Below, in pieces: positions 1 to 8,444 of a stretch of DNA of 34,223 bases. Every line of letters starts with the position of its first letter. Position 1 is the first letter of the stretch. This DNA is from a virus: positions 1-34,223 of the IMG/VR virus record IMGVR_UViG_3300047276_000199, one strand, 5' to 3'. Under the pieces are notes generated by a model. The model searched no databases and was not told the DNA's origin. It saw only the letters and a program-made list of their open reading frames with translations. The position numbers and the translations under genes were made by a program.

Positions 1-4
1 ACGC

Positions 5-1261
5 ATGACAGCAGACGCCAGCCTCACCATCGCCATGGCCAAGCGGATTGAGTTGTGGCCGTTGGAGCGGCTAAGGCCATACGAACGGAACGCAAGGACC
101 CATAGCGCTGAACAAGTCGCGCAGATCGCGGCGTCGATTGTGGAGTTCGGCTTCACCAACCCGATCCTGGTGGATAGCCACGACGGGATCATCGCCGGGC
201 ACGGCCGCTTGATGGCTGCGTCGGAGCTGGGGCTGAAGACGGTGCCGGTGGTGGTGCTCGACCACCTGAGTGAGCGGCAGCGCAAGGCGTACATTCTTGC
301 GGACAACCAGCTGGCGCTGAACGCCGGGTGGGACACCGATCTGCTGCGGGCGGAGCTGCAGGACCTAGCGGAGCAGGACTTTGATCTGACCCTGATCGGC
401 TTTAGCGACGACGAGCTGGCGGACCTGCTGCCGGATGTGGAGGAGCTGCCGCCGGAGGGTGCGGACGAGGAAGCGGTGCCGGAGGCACCGGCGGAGCCGG
501 TGACGAAGCCGGGGGACGTGTGGCTGCTGGGAAAGCACCGGGTGATGTGCGGTGATTCGACCGCCATCACCGAGGTAGAGCGGCTGATGGCCGGCGGCAA
601 GGCGGACCTGCTGCTGACCGACCCGCCCTACAACGTGGCCTACGAGGGCAAAACCGCAGAGGCGTTAACCATTCAGAACGACTCGATGAGTGACGACGAC
701 TTTCGCCAGTTTCTGCGAGACGTCTACTCGACGGCCGACTCGGTGATGAACCCTGGCGCAGTGTTCTACATCTGGCACGCCGACTCCGAGGGATACAACT
801 TCCGTGGTGCCGCCCATGACGTGGGCTGGCAGGTGCGGCAGTGCCTGATCTGGAACAAGAACAGCCTGGTGATGGGGCGTCAGGACTACCACTGGAAACA
901 CGAGCCGTGCCTTTACGGCTGGAAGGAAGGCGCTGGGCACTACTGGGGTAGCGACCGTTCGCAGACCACCGTCTTGGACTTCAACAGGCCGAGCCGCAAT
1001 GGCGAACACCCGACCATGAAACCTGTTGAGTTGTTTCAATACCAGGTTGAGAACAGCTCCAAACGCAAAGGCGTGGTATTGGACCTGTTTGGCGGCTCGG
1101 GCACTACTGCTATCGCCTGCGAGAAGACCGGCCGTTACGCCCGACTGATGGAGCTTGACCCGCGCTACTGCGACGTGATCGTGAAGCGGTGGCAGGCGTT
1201 CACGGGCAAGCGCGCCACGCTGGAGGCGACGGGCGAGCTGTTCCCTGAGGATGCTGCATGA
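5..1261 (+). CDS. ParB-domain DNA methyltransferase (N6-adenine/N4-cytosine type)
   Basis: This 418-residue protein joins two domains. The N-terminal part, roughly residues 13-105, resembles the ParB/sulfiredoxin-like domain, with GHGRLMAA at 65-72 matching the ParB GHRR box. After an acidic Pro/Glu-rich linker (about 144-168), a methyltransferase domain follows with DPPY at 206-209, HPTMKP at 335-340 and the AdoMet-binding FGGSGTT at 362-368. The order DPPY before FxGxG is that of beta-class amino-methyltransferases. Such fusions are known in phages and are expected to methylate adenine or cytosine in DNA, perhaps to protect phage DNA from host restriction. The stop overlaps the start of the small terminase gene (ATGA), which ties it to packaging. 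The start four bases into the window is accepted because the ParB-like fold begins right after it. Confidence 0.9.
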   Translation: MTADASLTIAMAKRIELWPLERLRPYERNARTHSAEQVAQIAASIVEFGFTNPILVDSHDGIIAGHGRLMAASELGLKTVPVVVLDHLSERQRKAYILADNQLALNAGWDTDLLRAELQDLAEQDFDLTLIGFSDDELADLLPDVEELPPEGADEEAVPEAPAEPVTKPGDVWLLGKHRVMCGDSTAITEVERLMAGGKADLLLTDPPYNVAYEGKTAEALTIQNDSMSDDDFRQFLRDVYSTADSVMNPGAVFYIWHADSEGYNFRGAAHDVGWQVRQCLIWNKNSLVMGRQDYHWKHEPCLYGWKEGAGHYWGSDRSQTTVLDFNRPSRNGEHPTMKPVELFQYQVENSSKRKGVVLDLFGGSGTTAIACEKTGRYARLMELDPRYCDVIVKRWQAFTGKRATLEATGELFPEDAA

Positions 1262-1776
1262 ACCTGCTGCAGTACGCCGAGGACCGCAAGGTCGAGTACA
1301 CGCAGCTGAGCAAGTGGGCTGGCCAAGGCCGGTTCACCAGCGATGCGCTGCGCAAGGAAGGCCGCCGGTGGATCGTGGCGGATGCGCAGGAGCTGGACCG
1401 GCAGGTGGCCGCGGCCAAGGCGCCGGACCGTGGTGGTCGCGGTGGGGCGCCGGCGATTGATCAGGCGCTGGTGCAGCAGCAGAACCAGGCCGCGGCCATC
1501 CCGTCGTTTGCGCAGTCGCGGGCAATCCGCGAGGCGTATGCGGCACGGCTGACCCGGCTGGAGTTTGATCAGAAGAGCGCGCGGCTGGTGGACAAGGCCG
1601 AGCTGAAGATGAAGCTGGCCAAACTCCACATGGCGGTGCGGGATAACCTGCGGACCATCCCAGATCGGGTGGCGCCTATCGTGGCGGCCGAGACCGACCA
1701 GGCAAAGATCCACGCGATGCTGCTGAAGGAGATCGGGCAAGCCTTGGAGGGCTTGGGCAGTGCCATCAGCGATTGA
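1258..1776 (+). CDS. Terminase small subunit (Nu1-like)
   Basis: This 172-residue protein sits between the methyltransferase and the large terminase and overlaps both, by 4 and 17 nt. Its N-terminus (about 1-45) resembles a winged-helix segment that would bind the packaging site. A Gln/Ala-rich linker follows, then a long charged helical region (about 85-140) rich in Arg, Lys and Leu with a repeated pattern around KAELKMKLAKLHMAVRD. In lambda-like phages the small terminase recognises cos DNA and recruits the large subunit through its C-terminus. Assignment rests on position, length and the Nu1-like helical pattern; I see no catalytic motif and none is expected. Confidence 0.75.
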   Translation: MNLLQYAEDRKVEYTQLSKWAGQGRFTSDALRKEGRRWIVADAQELDRQVAAAKAPDRGGRGGAPAIDQALVQQQNQAAAIPSFAQSRAIREAYAARLTRLEFDQKSARLVDKAELKMKLAKLHMAVRDNLRTIPDRVAPIVAAETDQAKIHAMLLKEIGQALEGLGSAISD

Positions 1777-3631
1777 CGATCTGCTGCAGGTCTGCCGCGA
1801 GGCGCTTCGGTTTGAGGCGGATCTGACGGTGAGCGAGTGGGCGGATGCGCACCGGGTGCTGTCGGGCAAGGCCAGCGCGGAGCCCGGACCGTGGCGGACC
1901 GACAGGACGCCTTACCTCAAGGACGTGATGGACTGCCTAAGCATCACCAGCCCGGTGCAGCGGGTGGTGCTGATGGCTGGTGCGCAGCTGGGCAAGACGG
2001 AGGGCGGCGCCAACTGGCTGGGCTATGTGATCGACCACGCGCCGGGACCGATGCTGATGGTGCAGCCGACCGTGGACATGGCGAAGCGTCTGAGCAAGCA
2101 GCGGCTGGAGAGTTTGATCACGGAGACGCCGGTGCTGGCGGAGAAGATCGCGCCAGCGCGCAGCCGGGACTCGGGCAACACGATGTTCAGCAAGGAGTTC
2201 CCCGGCGGGATGATGATCCTGACGGGTGCCAATTCCGCAACTGGCCTACGGTCGACGCCGTGCCGGTACATCTTCCTCGACGAGGTTGATGCGTTCCCGA
2301 GCGATGTGGATGGCGAGGGCGACCCGGTGACGCTGGCGGAACGGCGGAGCACCACGTTCAGCCGGCGCAAGATTTTCATGACCTCGACGCCCACGGTCAA
2401 GGACTTCAGCCGGATCGAGGCCGAGTACCTGCTGAGCGATCAGCGGCGGTTCTTCGTGCCGTGTCCGTGTTGCGGTGAGATGCAATGGCTGCAGTGGAAG
2501 CAGCTCAAGTATCAAGACAACGACCCGAGCACGGTGCAGTACGAGTGCGAGGCTTGTTGCGAACGATTCTCAGAAAGCCACAAGACGCGGATGCTGACCG
2601 CCGGTGAGTGGCGCGCGACTGCACCGGGCGATGGCAAGACGGCGGGCTTCCACATCTCATCGCTTTACAGCCCGCTGGGCTGGAAGTCGTGGGAGGAGGT
2701 GGTCGAGGATTTCCTGCGCGCCAAAGGCGATGCGCCCCGGCTAAAGACATGGGTCAACACCGTGCTGGGCGAGACCTGGGAGGAGGACTACGCCAGCAAG
2801 GTGAGCGCCGAGGGCTTGATGGAGCGGTGCGAGCACTACGACCCGCAGGTGCTGCCAGATGCAGCGCTGGCGCTGACGGTTGGCGTTGACGTGCAGGACA
2901 ATCGCTTCGCAGTGTCGGTGTGGGCGTGGGGGCGCGAGGAGGAAGGGTGGCTCATCTACCACCAGGAGATCTACGGCGACCCAGCGCGGCCCGAGCTTTG
3001 GAAGCAGCTGGACGAGGTGGTGCTGCGCGAGTGGCAGCACGGCACCGGCGCAAAGTTGCGGCCGGACGTGGTGGCCATCGACTCCGGCGGCCACTTCACC
3101 AGCGAGGTCTATGCCTACGCGCGTGAGCGTGCGCGGCAGGGCGTGGTGGCGATCAAGGGTCAAAGCCAGTCGGGCAAGCCGCCGATTGGCAAGGCCAGCA
3201 AGGTAGACGTGAACTACAAGGGCAAGACGCTGAAGCGCTCGGCACTCGTCTATCCGGTGGGTAGCGACACGGCAAAGACCACGCTGTTTGGGCGGCTGCG
3301 ACACAACGACAAGGGCGCCGGCTACCTGCACTTCCACATGGAAGCGACGGCTGAGTACTTCGAGCAGCTGACAGCGGAGAAGCAGGTGCTGCGCTACAAC
3401 CGCGGCGGTTTCCCGGTGCGCGAGTGGGTGAAGAAACCAAGCGCACGGAACGAGGCGTTGGACTGCCTGGTCTATGCCTATGCGGCGTTAAATCTGATGT
3501 ACCAGCGGTACGACCGGCGAACCATCTGGGACCAGCTGGAGAAGCGCCTGCAGAATGGAGATGCGAAGCAACAAAAGCCGCGCCTAAGATCGGGTGGAGC
3601 CGCGGCGTCGGCGTTCATCTCTAACTGGTGA
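1760..3631 (+). CDS. Terminase large subunit, GpA family
   Basis: This 623-residue protein is the DNA-packaging motor and nuclease of the lambda gpA family. The ATPase domain shows a Walker A-like AGAQLGKT at 73-80, a Walker B strand with acidic residues at 170-175 (IFLDEV) and a coupling motif TSTPT at 208-212. Cysteine pairs at 235-238 (CPCC) and 263-267 (CEACC) suggest a zinc-binding insert. The C-terminal nuclease has conserved Asp residues at GVDVQD (375-380) and AIDSGG (439-444). Length is close to lambda gpA (641). The start is GTG at 1760, inside the small terminase gene, suggesting translational coupling. GpA-family motors usually cut at cos sites, so cohesive ends are expected, although none is visible here. 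Confidence 0.95.
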   Translation: MPSAIDDLLQVCREALRFEADLTVSEWADAHRVLSGKASAEPGPWRTDRTPYLKDVMDCLSITSPVQRVVLMAGAQLGKTEGGANWLGYVIDHAPGPMLMVQPTVDMAKRLSKQRLESLITETPVLAEKIAPARSRDSGNTMFSKEFPGGMMILTGANSATGLRSTPCRYIFLDEVDAFPSDVDGEGDPVTLAERRSTTFSRRKIFMTSTPTVKDFSRIEAEYLLSDQRRFFVPCPCCGEMQWLQWKQLKYQDNDPSTVQYECEACCERFSESHKTRMLTAGEWRATAPGDGKTAGFHISSLYSPLGWKSWEEVVEDFLRAKGDAPRLKTWVNTVLGETWEEDYASKVSAEGLMERCEHYDPQVLPDAALALTVGVDVQDNRFAVSVWAWGREEEGWLIYHQEIYGDPARPELWKQLDEVVLREWQHGTGAKLRPDVVAIDSGGHFTSEVYAYARERARQGVVAIKGQSQSGKPPIGKASKVDVNYKGKTLKRSALVYPVGSDTAKTTLFGRLRHNDKGAGYLHFHMEATAEYFEQLTAEKQVLRYNRGGFPVREWVKKPSARNEALDCLVYAYAALNLMYQRYDRRTIWDQLEKRLQNGDAKQQKPRLRSGGAAASAFISNW

Positions 3632-3635
3632 GGCC

Positions 3636-4211
3636 GTGAACATCCCTGCAGCGATCCGTAGAGGCGACACGGTGAAGTGGCGTGATGACGCCAGCACCGA
3701 CACGCTGGGCAATGCGATCAGCAGCGGCACCGGCTGGACGCTCACCTATTACATCCGGTTCAACCGCAACAACCACGGCGCGACGGCGGTGGGCACTGCC
3801 TATGGGCAGGGCTGGGAGTTCACGCTCAGCAGCGCGACCACAGACGGCTTTCATGCGGATGACATTGGCTACTGGCAGGCAGTAGCGAGCAAGGCAGGCG
3901 AGAAGATCACGCTGGGTGCCGGCCAGTTTGAGGTTGATGAGAACCTCTACTACACGGGTACGCCTGCGGCTGTTGATAACCGCAGCCAAGCGCAGAAAGA
4001 TCTCGACGCAGTGCAAGCTGCGATGCGGGCGATCGTCTCGGGTGGTGCTGTTGCTGAATACAGCATCGGCACCCGGCGATTGAAGAAGATGGAGATGGCC
4101 GACCTGATCCAGCTGGAGGCCAAGTTGAAGGCGGAAGTTAAGCGCGAACAAGCGGCCACAATGGTGGCTAATGGGCTTGGAAGCCCGCATAACCTGTTCG
4201 TGAGGTTCTGA
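3636..4211 (+). CDS. Head-tail adaptor-like protein (gpW-like C-terminus)
   Basis: This 191-residue protein lies between terminase and portal, where lambda has gpW. The last 80 residues are helical (LDAVQAAMRAIVSGGAVAEY, then RRLKKMEMADLIQLEAKLKAE) and resemble gpW-type connector proteins, ending in the frequent GSPHNLFVRF-like tail. The first 105 residues are different, beta-rich with many Thr, Gly and Trp, and might be an extra immunoglobulin-like or decoration domain. I chose GTG at 3636, five bases after the terminase stop, because the longer reading lies within terminase. It overlaps the portal start (TGATG). The two-part composition suggests a fusion; function is inferred from position. 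Confidence 0.65.
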   Translation: MNIPAAIRRGDTVKWRDDASTDTLGNAISSGTGWTLTYYIRFNRNNHGATAVGTAYGQGWEFTLSSATTDGFHADDIGYWQAVASKAGEKITLGAGQFEVDENLYYTGTPAAVDNRSQAQKDLDAVQAAMRAIVSGGAVAEYSIGTRRLKKMEMADLIQLEAKLKAEVKREQAATMVANGLGSPHNLFVRF

Positions 4212-5761
4212 TGGGTGTCCGTAGCGCGATTCTGGGCTGGCTGCAGCGCGGCACACCGGAGCCTGTGAGGCAACCGCGGCGGCGGATGTATGAAGGCGCC
4301 AAGTTCAGCCGACTGACGGCGGACTGGGTGACGGGCAACACCAGCGCCGACAGCGAGGTGTATGGCTCAGCGCAGAAGCTGCGCGATCGTGCTCGCCAGC
4401 TGTGCCGCGACAACGACTACGCGCGCCAAGCACTGCGTGCGATCGAGGGCAACGTGGTTGGCCAAGGCATCCCGTTCCAGTCGCAGGTGCGGATGCTGCG
4501 CGGCGGCCGGCTTGATAAGGCCGTGAACGATCAGATCGAGGGTGCGTGGAAGCAGTGGACGAAGGCGAAGTATTGCCACACGGCCGGCAAGCTGACCTTC
4601 CACGACATCGAGCGGCTGTGCGTGCGCAGCGTGGCGGAATCTGGCGAGGTGTTTGTGCGGCTTGTGAAGCAGCCGTTCGGTGGCTCTGCGGTGCCACTAG
4701 CGCTGGAGGTGCTTGAGGCCGATCTGCTGGATGACGGCCTGAACGGGCGCAGTCAGCAGGGCAATGAGATCCGCATGGGCGTGGAGGTGGACACTTGGGG
4801 CCGCCCGGTGGCGTATCACTTCCTGGCGTATCACCCCGGCGATTATCAGTTCAGCAACCAGCAGATCAGCACGCAGCGCCACAAGCGCGTGCCGGCCGAT
4901 GAGGTAATTCACCTTTACCGGATGGAACGGCCGGGCATGACGCGCGGCGTGACCTGGATGGCCAGCGCGATCCAGCGGCTGCACCACCTGCAGGGCTATG
5001 AGCAGGCGGAGATCGTGCGTGCACGCGCCAGCTCGGCACTGATGGGCTTCATCACCAGCCCTGAGGGCGAGCTGCTGGGCGATGAGGTGATGAACGGCGA
5101 GCGGGTGAGCAACTTTGAGCCGGGCGTGTTCAAGTATTTGGCGCCGGGCGAAAGCGTGACGGTGCCGCAGCTGGATGCACCGGATGGGCAGTTTGAGCCG
5201 TTCCTGCGCGCGATGCTGCGCGCAATGGCTGCGGGCATTGGCTGCAGCTACGAAACGGTGAGCCGTGACTTCAGCCAAACGAACTACAGCAGCAGTCGGC
5301 TAAGCCTGCTTGAGGATCGCGATCACTGGCGGATCCTGCAGAACTGGCTGATCGAGAACCTGCACCAGCGGATCTTCGACATTTGGCTCGACATGGCGGT
5401 GCTGAGCGGTGCGCTGCCGCTGGCCAACTATGAGCTGGGCGCCGATCGATACAAGGCAGTGCGGTGGATGCCGCGCGGCTGGGCCTGGGTGGATCCGGTC
5501 AAGGAGGTGGACGCCTACAAGGAGGCAGTGCGCTGCGGGTTCAAGACGCTGGCCGAGGTGGTGGCCGAACAGGGTGGCGACCTTGAGGAGCTGATGCAGG
5601 GCCGCCGGCAGGAGCTGGATGTGGCTGCTGATCTCGACCTGAAGTTCGACACTGACCCTGGCTCTGACCCTGCGCCGGCTGCACCCGCACCGGCTGCTGC
5701 TGCACCGGCGGACGATAATGGTGACGACAACCCGGACAACACCGATGGATCTATCGCGTGA
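4211..5761 (+). CDS. Portal protein, lambda gpB family
   Basis: This 516-residue protein resembles lambda-type portal proteins, which form the dodecameric ring at the head vertex through which DNA enters. Family-like features are the N-terminal DNDYARQALRAIEGNVVGQG region (about 63-82), the central beta-strands around VLEADLLDD and HLYRMERPGMTRGVTW, and the helical SYETVSRDFSQTNYSSSR stretch near residue 350. The C-terminus is an Asp/Ala/Pro-rich low-complexity tail after about residue 475. Length matches lambda gpB (533). Its 3' end overlaps the start of the capsid fusion gene by 17 nt, so the two are probably translationally coupled. Confidence 0.93.
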   Translation: MGVRSAILGWLQRGTPEPVRQPRRRMYEGAKFSRLTADWVTGNTSADSEVYGSAQKLRDRARQLCRDNDYARQALRAIEGNVVGQGIPFQSQVRMLRGGRLDKAVNDQIEGAWKQWTKAKYCHTAGKLTFHDIERLCVRSVAESGEVFVRLVKQPFGGSAVPLALEVLEADLLDDGLNGRSQQGNEIRMGVEVDTWGRPVAYHFLAYHPGDYQFSNQQISTQRHKRVPADEVIHLYRMERPGMTRGVTWMASAIQRLHHLQGYEQAEIVRARASSALMGFITSPEGELLGDEVMNGERVSNFEPGVFKYLAPGESVTVPQLDAPDGQFEPFLRAMLRAMAAGIGCSYETVSRDFSQTNYSSSRLSLLEDRDHWRILQNWLIENLHQRIFDIWLDMAVLSGALPLANYELGADRYKAVRWMPRGWAWVDPVKEVDAYKEAVRCGFKTLAEVVAEQGGDLEELMQGRRQELDVAADLDLKFDTDPGSDPAPAAPAPAAAAPADDNGDDNPDNTDGSIA

Positions 5762-7538
5762 CCTAGAAGGGCAACTGTTGAAACGCTCTGAGGTTGCTGA
5801 CTTCCAGGTCAGCGATGATGAGCGGTCGATTGAGTTCCCTTTCTCTAGCGAGTTTCCTGTAGCTCGCTACTTCGGCAATGAGGTGCTCAGCCATGAGCGC
5901 GGCGCCGCTGATCTTGACCGGCTGAATGATTCAGCGCCGGTGCTATTTAACCACGACCCGAACAAAGTGATCGGTGTGGTTGAGCGCGCCTGGATCGATG
6001 ACAAAGCAAAGCGCGGCTACGTGAACGTGCGGTTCAGCAAGAATGCGTTCGCGCAGGAAGTGCTGGCGGACGTGCGTGATGGCGTGCTGCGCAATGTGTC
6101 GTTTGGCTATGCCATCAACGACATGGAGCAGCGTGGCGAAGACTTCGTGGCGACTCGCTGGAGTCCCTACGAAGTAAGCGTGGTTAGCATACCTGCAGAC
6201 CCAACGGTCGGCGTCGGGCGTGCTCTCGACGCTCAACCTGCGGCCTCCGCCGCATCACCAACCCCCGAAACAGAACCTGAGGTTCCGATGGAAAACACCC
6301 CCGATCTCACGGCGGTGCGGGCTGAAGCGGCTCAAGAAGCTGCCAAGGCTGAGCGCGCCCGTATCTCCGGCATCACCGCTCTGACTGAGAAGCACGGCAT
6401 GGCTGATCTCGGCCGCCAGCTGATCGAGGGTGGCCGCAGCCTCGATGAGGCACGCGCTGCTGTTCTCGACAAGCTGGGCGCCAAGGTTGAGCCCGTGGCT
6501 GAGAAGGCTGCCGACATCGGCCTGAGCGCTAAGGAGACCCGCGAGTTTTCCTTCCAGCGCGCGATTAACGCACTGGCCAACCCCAACGATCGCAAGATGT
6601 GGGAAGCCGCAGCGTTTGAGCGTGAGTGCTCTGAGGCTGCTGCCGCCAAGGCTGGCAAGACCGCACAGGGCATCATGGTGCCCAACGAAGTGCTGCGCCG
6701 CGATCTGACCGTTGGCACCGCATCTGCTGCTGGCGATCTGGTCGGCACTGACTTCCGCCCCGGTTCGTTTATCGAGCTGCTGCGCAACCGCTCCGCTCTG
6801 GCTGGCCTTGGCGTCGGCTCGCTGACCGGCCTGTCCGGCAACGTGGCGATTCCCCGCCAGACCGGCGCTGCTACCGCCTACTGGGTGGCTGAGTCCGGTG
6901 CTCCTACCGAGAGCAACCAGACCGTCGATCAGGTGAACCTCTCGCCCAAGACCGTTGGTGCGTTCACCGATTACAGCCGCAAGCTGATGCTGCAATCCAG
7001 CATCGATGTGGAGCAGATGATCCGCCAGGATCTCGCCACCGTGCTTGCACTCGAGATCGACCGCGTGGGCCTCTACGGCCTGGGCAACAGCAACCAGCCC
7101 CTGGGCATCAAGCTCACCACCGGCATCAACACCGTGAACTTCGGTGCTGCCACCCCCACCTACGCCGAGGTGGTGGACATGGAGAGCCAGATCGCTGCTG
7201 ACAACGCCGACATCGGCGCGATGGCCTATCTGATGAACGCCTCCATGCGCGGCGCTCTGAAGACAAAGGACAAGGGCACCGACACCGGCGCCTATGTGTT
7301 CGAGCCCGGCGGCACCGTCAACGGCTACAACGCTGTGGTGTCCAACCAGGTGGCCAGCGGCGACATCTTCTTCGCCGTGTGGAACCAGCTGATCATGGCG
7401 ATGTGGTCCGGTCTGGATCTGACCGTGGATCCGTACACCCACAGCACCAGCGGCACCGTGCGCGTGGTTGCTCTGCAGGATGTGGACTTCGCTGTCCGTC
7501 ATCCCGAGAGCTTCTGCCGCGGCGCTGACACCCTCTGA
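5745..7538 (+). CDS. Prohead protease-major capsid protein fusion (HK97 type)
   Basis: This single 597-residue frame carries two proteins that are usually separate. Residues 1-165 look like an S78-family prohead protease: LFNHDP (67-72) gives the candidate catalytic His70, RNVSFGY (116-122) the candidate Ser119, and YEVSVVSIPADP follows at 142-153. Residues 166-265 are a Pro/Glu/Ala-rich helical stretch that could act as scaffold (delta domain). Residues from about 270 form an HK97-fold major capsid protein, with typical phrases such as FRPGSFIELLRNRSAL and GLYGLGNSNQPLGI. The start at 5745 overlaps the portal stop; an earlier in-frame ATG at 5718 is possible. Self-cleavage after assembly would release mature capsid protein. 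A candidate internal start near 6288 is listed separately. Confidence 0.9.
   Translation: MDLSRDLEGQLLKRSEVADFQVSDDERSIEFPFSSEFPVARYFGNEVLSHERGAADLDRLNDSAPVLFNHDPNKVIGVVERAWIDDKAKRGYVNVRFSKNAFAQEVLADVRDGVLRNVSFGYAINDMEQRGEDFVATRWSPYEVSVVSIPADPTVGVGRALDAQPAASAASPTPETEPEVPMENTPDLTAVRAEAAQEAAKAERARISGITALTEKHGMADLGRQLIEGGRSLDEARAAVLDKLGAKVEPVAEKAADIGLSAKETREFSFQRAINALANPNDRKMWEAAAFERECSEAAAAKAGKTAQGIMVPNEVLRRDLTVGTASAAGDLVGTDFRPGSFIELLRNRSALAGLGVGSLTGLSGNVAIPRQTGAATAYWVAESGAPTESNQTVDQVNLSPKTVGAFTDYSRKLMLQSSIDVEQMIRQDLATVLALEIDRVGLYGLGNSNQPLGIKLTTGINTVNFGAATPTYAEVVDMESQIAADNADIGAMAYLMNASMRGALKTKDKGTDTGAYVFEPGGTVNGYNAVVSNQVASGDIFFAVWNQLIMAMWSGLDLTVDPYTHSTSGTVRVVALQDVDFAVRHPESFCRGADTL
6279..6290 (+). 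promoter_or_regulatory. Possible internal ribosome-binding site and start in the capsid fusion
   Basis: GAGG at 6279-6282 lies five bases before an in-frame ATG at 6288 (residue 182 of the fusion, reading MENTPDLTAV). This is good Shine-Dalgarno spacing and falls exactly at the boundary between protease and scaffold-capsid parts. Initiation here would give a separate scaffold-capsid protein of about 416 residues in excess of protease, as lambda does with its C/Nu3 pair. The spacing is seen; use of the site is inference. Confidence 0.45.
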
Positions 7539-7550
7539 TCTGCAGGGAGC

Positions 7551-7572
7551 GGGGCGGCCTAACGGTCGCCCC
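7551..7572 (+). terminator. Hairpin after the capsid gene
   Basis: GGGGCG at 7551-7556 pairs with CGCCCC at 7567-7572, extended inward by one G-U and two G-C pairs around a four-base loop. It starts 12 bases after the capsid stop. No run of T follows, so it may be a weak terminator or a 3' stabiliser of the highly expressed capsid message rather than a full stop. Confidence 0.5.
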
Positions 7573-7580
7573 TTCACACC

Positions 7581-7802
7581 ATGAAGATCAGAATCCTGAG
7601 AAACACTGTGGTGGGTGGTGAGGCCGTCAAGGCTGGCACTGTGGTTGAAGCTTCCGAGGCTGACGCCCGATACCTGCTCGCAGCAAACAAGGCCGAGGCG
7701 GTGGCTGATGCCCCTGCCCCTGAGCCTGAGCCCGTGGAGGCTCCCAAACGCAAACCCCGCACAAAGGTGACCCCCGATGGCGATCTATCAACAGACCCTT
7801 GA
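7581..7802 (+). CDS. Small head-region protein of unknown function
   Basis: This 73-residue protein follows the capsid gene and overlaps the next gene by 26 nt. Residues 1-36 read as a small beta-rich unit (MKIRILRNTVVGGEAVKAGT, then EADARYLLAANKAE), a pattern I associate with short proteins downstream of capsid genes in many siphophages. The rest is a Pro/Glu stretch and a basic KRKPRTK patch, likely disordered. Head assembly or decoration is guessed from position only. Confidence 0.6.
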   Translation: MKIRILRNTVVGGEAVKAGTVVEASEADARYLLAANKAEAVADAPAPEPEPVEAPKRKPRTKVTPDGDLSTDP

Positions 7803-8166
7803 GAAGCTGCAGCACTTCCCGCTGCATCCCGTGGCGCAGGAGACTGCCACCTTCACCGGCGCGACCACCAACATCGCTGACCTGAAGGATTTCGACGGCG
7901 ACATCCAGATCATCTTGGACGCTGGCGCTGCTGCTGCTTCCGGCACCATGACCGGCAAGCTTCAGCACAGCGACACCACTACCTCTGGCGACTTCTCTGA
8001 TGTCACCGGCGGCGGTTTCACTGCTGTGGCTCAAGCCGCTAGCAAGCAAGTGATCACGCTAAACCGCGATGAGCTGAAGCGCTACGTGCGTTTCGTCGGC
8101 ACCATCGCTTCGAGCGGCACCACCACCTACTCCGTCAACGGCTACGGCCTGAAGAAGTACGGCTGA
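7777..8166 (+). CDS. Putative head decoration or structural protein
   Basis: This 129-residue protein is Thr/Ser/Gly-rich and predicted largely beta. The core reads DLKDFDGDIQIILDAGAA, then MTGKLQHSDTTTSGDFSDVT and LKRYVRFVGTIASSGTTTYS, which suggests a compact beta-sandwich. It lies between capsid and head-tail connector genes and its stop overlaps the next start (TGATG). Proteins of this type in this position are often virion components, such as decoration proteins. No catalytic motif is visible. Confidence 0.6.
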   Translation: MAIYQQTLEKLQHFPLHPVAQETATFTGATTNIADLKDFDGDIQIILDAGAAAASGTMTGKLQHSDTTTSGDFSDVTGGGFTAVAQAASKQVITLNRDELKRYVRFVGTIASSGTTTYSVNGYGLKKYG

Positions 8167-8444
8167 TGGCGATCACCGAGGATCTAAATCTGTTCCTCGA
8201 CGACTTTGGCGTCAGCTGTACGGCTGGCGCCATTTCGGCATTGGGGATTCTCGACATGCCCACACAAGTGCTGGCAGGCGAGATGGTGCTGAGCACTGAC
8301 TACACGTTGACGGCACGCGCGAGCGATTTCGGCGCGCTGAAGTACGGCGACAGCATCACGGTGGCGACGGTGGCCTACACCGTGCGCGAGACGCGCCTGA
8401 TTGACGATGGCGCTTTCGTAGAGATCGGATTGCAGAAGACATGA
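8166..8444 (+). CDS. Head-tail joining protein (lambda FII-like)
   Basis: This 92-residue protein begins with an acidic helix (TEDLNLFLDDFGV) followed by beta-strands (TVATVAYTVRETRLIDDGAF, then VEIGLQKT). The shape and size resemble small head-tail joining proteins of the gpFII class, which attach the tail to the filled head. It overlaps both neighbours by a few bases, and the next gene is a tail-terminator candidate, which fits the lambda order FII-Z-U-V. Confidence 0.65.
   Translation: MAITEDLNLFLDDFGVSCTAGAISALGILDMPTQVLAGEMVLSTDYTLTARASDFGALKYGDSITVATVAYTVRETRLIDDGAFVEIGLQKT

Noticed and set aside
6255-7577. A 440-codon open frame antisense to the capsid gene
   Set aside because: It mirrors a GC-rich, codon-biased capsid gene; its protein is low-complexity and matches no family. 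Strong coding signal is on the other strand.
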